Shown one piece after another: positions 6,713 to 7,804 of a stretch of DNA of 7,804 bases. The DNA is from an uncultured Eubacteriaceae bacterium (lineage in GTDB: Bacteria; Bacillota; Clostridia; Eubacteriales; Eubacteriaceae). How positions within the stretch are numbered: the stretch's first letter is position 1; every line of letters starts with the position of its first letter. The position numbers and the translations under genes were made by a program. Where the stretch lies: contig CANQOZ010000055.1 of the NCBI GenBank assembly GCA_947625585.1, forward strand, positions 1 to 7,804, in the 5' to 3' direction. A model generated the notes under the pieces. It was given only the letters and a program-made list of their open reading frames with translations, was not told where the DNA came from and searched no databases.

Positions 6713-7804
6713 TTAGAACCTGAAATCCCTTTCACCATTTTCGATTCGTTTAAGTCTGTCATAAACAATCTCTTTGACCTTTTCATTGGTAATGTCTTCG
6801 ATCTGAACAGCAATTGCATGCTCTCCTGCTTTATAAGTTTCAGGTGAAGCGTAGTCAACCATATATTCTTTTAGAGTCATGATTGCATTAGGTAAACAGC
6901 AGTTTTGGATTTGTCCTGCTTTACATAAACTCATAAAGCGGTCACCTGTCCTACCTTCACGGTAACAAGCTGTACAGAAACTTGGAATATAATCCATTTC
7001 CATTAACCAACGGACTACTTCATCAAGTGTTCTTCTATCGGAAACATCAAATTGGCTGGAATTTTCTTCTTCAGGTTCTTCTTCAACATAACCACCAACA
7101 CTAGTTCTTGAACCACCAGAAATTTGTGAGATTCCAAGTTTAATTACTCGTTCTCTAACATCTTTTGATTCACGAGTTGAGATGATCATTCCAGTATATG
7201 GAACAGCAACTCTTATACAGGCAACAATTTTAGCGAATAAGTCATCAGATAATGAATTATCAAATTCTTCAGGATCAATGTCATCTGCTGGACAGACTCT
7301 AGGAACACTTATTGTGTGTGGACCTACTCCAAATACTTCTTCTAAATGTTCGGCATGCATTAATAGACCAGCAAATTCATATGGGAAGGAGTCAAGTCCA
7401 AAGAGGACACCAAGACCAACGTCGTCAATACCAGCTTCCATAGCTCTATCATGAGCTTCAGTATGATAGTTATAATTGCTTTTTGGGCCTGTTGGATGGA
7501 GCTTTTCATATCCTTCTTTGTTATAAGTTTCCTGGAATAAAATATAGGTACCGATTCCAGCTTCTTTTAACTTTTTATAATCTTCAATTTCGGTTGCTGC
7601 AATATTTACATTTACTCTTCGAATATCTCCATTTTTGTGATGGATTGAGTAAATGGTTTTAATGGAATCGAGTATGTATTCAAGTGGATTATTTACAGGA
7701 TCTTCACCAGCTTCTATTGCTAAACGTTTGTGTCCCATATCTTGTAGAGCAATAACTTCATCTCTAATTTCATCCTGGGTTAATTTTTTTCTAGCAATAT
7801 TTTT
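6713..7804 (-). CDS. hydG: [FeFe]-hydrogenase maturase HydG (radical SAM tyrosine lyase), 5' truncated by window edge
   Basis: Radical SAM enzyme that cleaves tyrosine to p-cresol plus CO and cyanide, yielding the Fe(CO)2(CN) synthon used to build the H-cluster. The frame stays open to the window end. Residues before the internal ATG at 7736-7738 read ARKKLTQDEIRDEIVALQD, typical HydG sequence, so that ATG is not the start. The visible 363 residues cover most of the TIM barrel and the C-terminal domain. In the latter, CX2CX22C is intact (codons near 6974-6976, 6965-6967 and 6896-6898) and binds the auxiliary cluster carrying the dangler iron. SGGSRTSVGGY and QFDVSDRRTLDEVV are family blocks. 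The radical SAM CX3CX2C motif must lie just beyond base 7804; about 100 residues are missing. It precedes hydF by six bases. Confidence 0.96.
   Translation of the reverse strand, partial: KNIARKKLTQDEIRDEVIALQDMGHKRLAIEAGEDPVNNPLEYILDSIKTIYSIHHKNGDIRRVNVNIAATEIEDYKKLKEAGIGTYILFQETYNKEGYEKLHPTGPKSNYNYHTEAHDRAMEAGIDDVGLGVLFGLDSFPYEFAGLLMHAEHLEEVFGVGPHTISVPRVCPADDIDPEEFDNSLSDDLFAKIVACIRVAVPYTGMIISTRESKDVRERVIKLGISQISGGSRTSVGGYVEEEPEEENSSQFDVSDRRTLDEVVRWLMEMDYIPSFCTACYREGRTGDRFMSLCKAGQIQNCCLPNAIMTLKEYMVDYASPETYKAGEHAIAVQIEDITNEKVKEIVYDRLKRIENGERDFRF

Noticed and set aside
6369..7454. Plus-strand frames opposite hydF and hydG (6369-6554 and 7182-7454).
   Set aside because: Antisense shadows of strongly conserved genes, with low-complexity Ser-rich products.
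7736..7738. ATG (minus strand) as the start of hydG, implying a HydG without the radical SAM cysteines.
   Set aside because: The frame continues to base 7804 with typical HydG residues; the CX3CX2C motif is simply outside the window.
1..7804. Search for mobile elements, CRISPR arrays, tRNA/rRNA genes, defence or toxin-antitoxin modules.
   Set aside because: No direct repeat arrays, transposase motifs, tRNA-like cloverleaf or toxin-antitoxin pairs were seen by eye; nearly the whole window is covered by recognisable chromosomal genes.

Overview
The window looks like an AT-rich, obligately anaerobic, fermentative Firmicute (Clostridia/Halanaerobiales-like). Three observations support this: a gene block matching the Bacillus/Clostridium yaaO-tmk-holB-yaaT cluster, genes for [FeFe]-hydrogenase maturation, and a flavoprotein with a ferredoxin-like cysteine motif. 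Placement in Halanaerobiales is only a guess from general protein character; the sequence does not prove it.

Layout. Bases 1-3940 (+) hold one tightly packed operon. It starts with an Orn/Lys/Arg-decarboxylase family enzyme whose 5' end lies before base 1. This is followed by thymidylate kinase (tmk), the DNA polymerase III delta' subunit (holB) and a PSP1-domain protein (ricT/yaaT). Each junction overlaps (4, 32 and 26 bases), and a strong intrinsic terminator at 3950-3980 closes the unit. Bases 4049-4940 (+) hold a two-gene unit: an iron-sulfur-flavoprotein-like NAD(P)H/FMN oxidoreductase, then thioredoxin (trxA), whose ribosome binding site overlaps the upstream stop codon. A possible promoter sits in the gap before it. 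A long symmetrical hairpin at 4988-5029 then separates this unit from a convergent minus-strand operon. In transcription order, that operon is hydG (5' end beyond base 7804), hydF, and a small protein resembling the YaiI/YqxD (DUF188/UPF0178) family that overlaps the end of hydF.

How the genes work together. The first operon joins nucleotide supply (TMK makes dTDP) and the replication clamp loader (delta') with RicT, which in Bacillus subtilis belongs to the complex that assists RNase Y. The second unit is a plausible redox pair. The third encodes HydG, which makes the CO and cyanide ligands from tyrosine, and HydF, the GTPase scaffold on which the diiron subcluster is assembled and from which it is delivered to HydA. 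HydE and HydA are not in the window.

Most genes are recognisable housekeeping or maturation genes. The points that depart from the ordinary are the 84-residue, half Lys/Arg tail on RicT, the DUF188-like protein encoded directly after hydF, the flavoprotein-thioredoxin pair, and non-standard P-loops in TMK and delta' (the latter also lacking its zinc module). I did not find convincing evidence of a wholly new system, a mobile element, CRISPR array, tRNA or rRNA.
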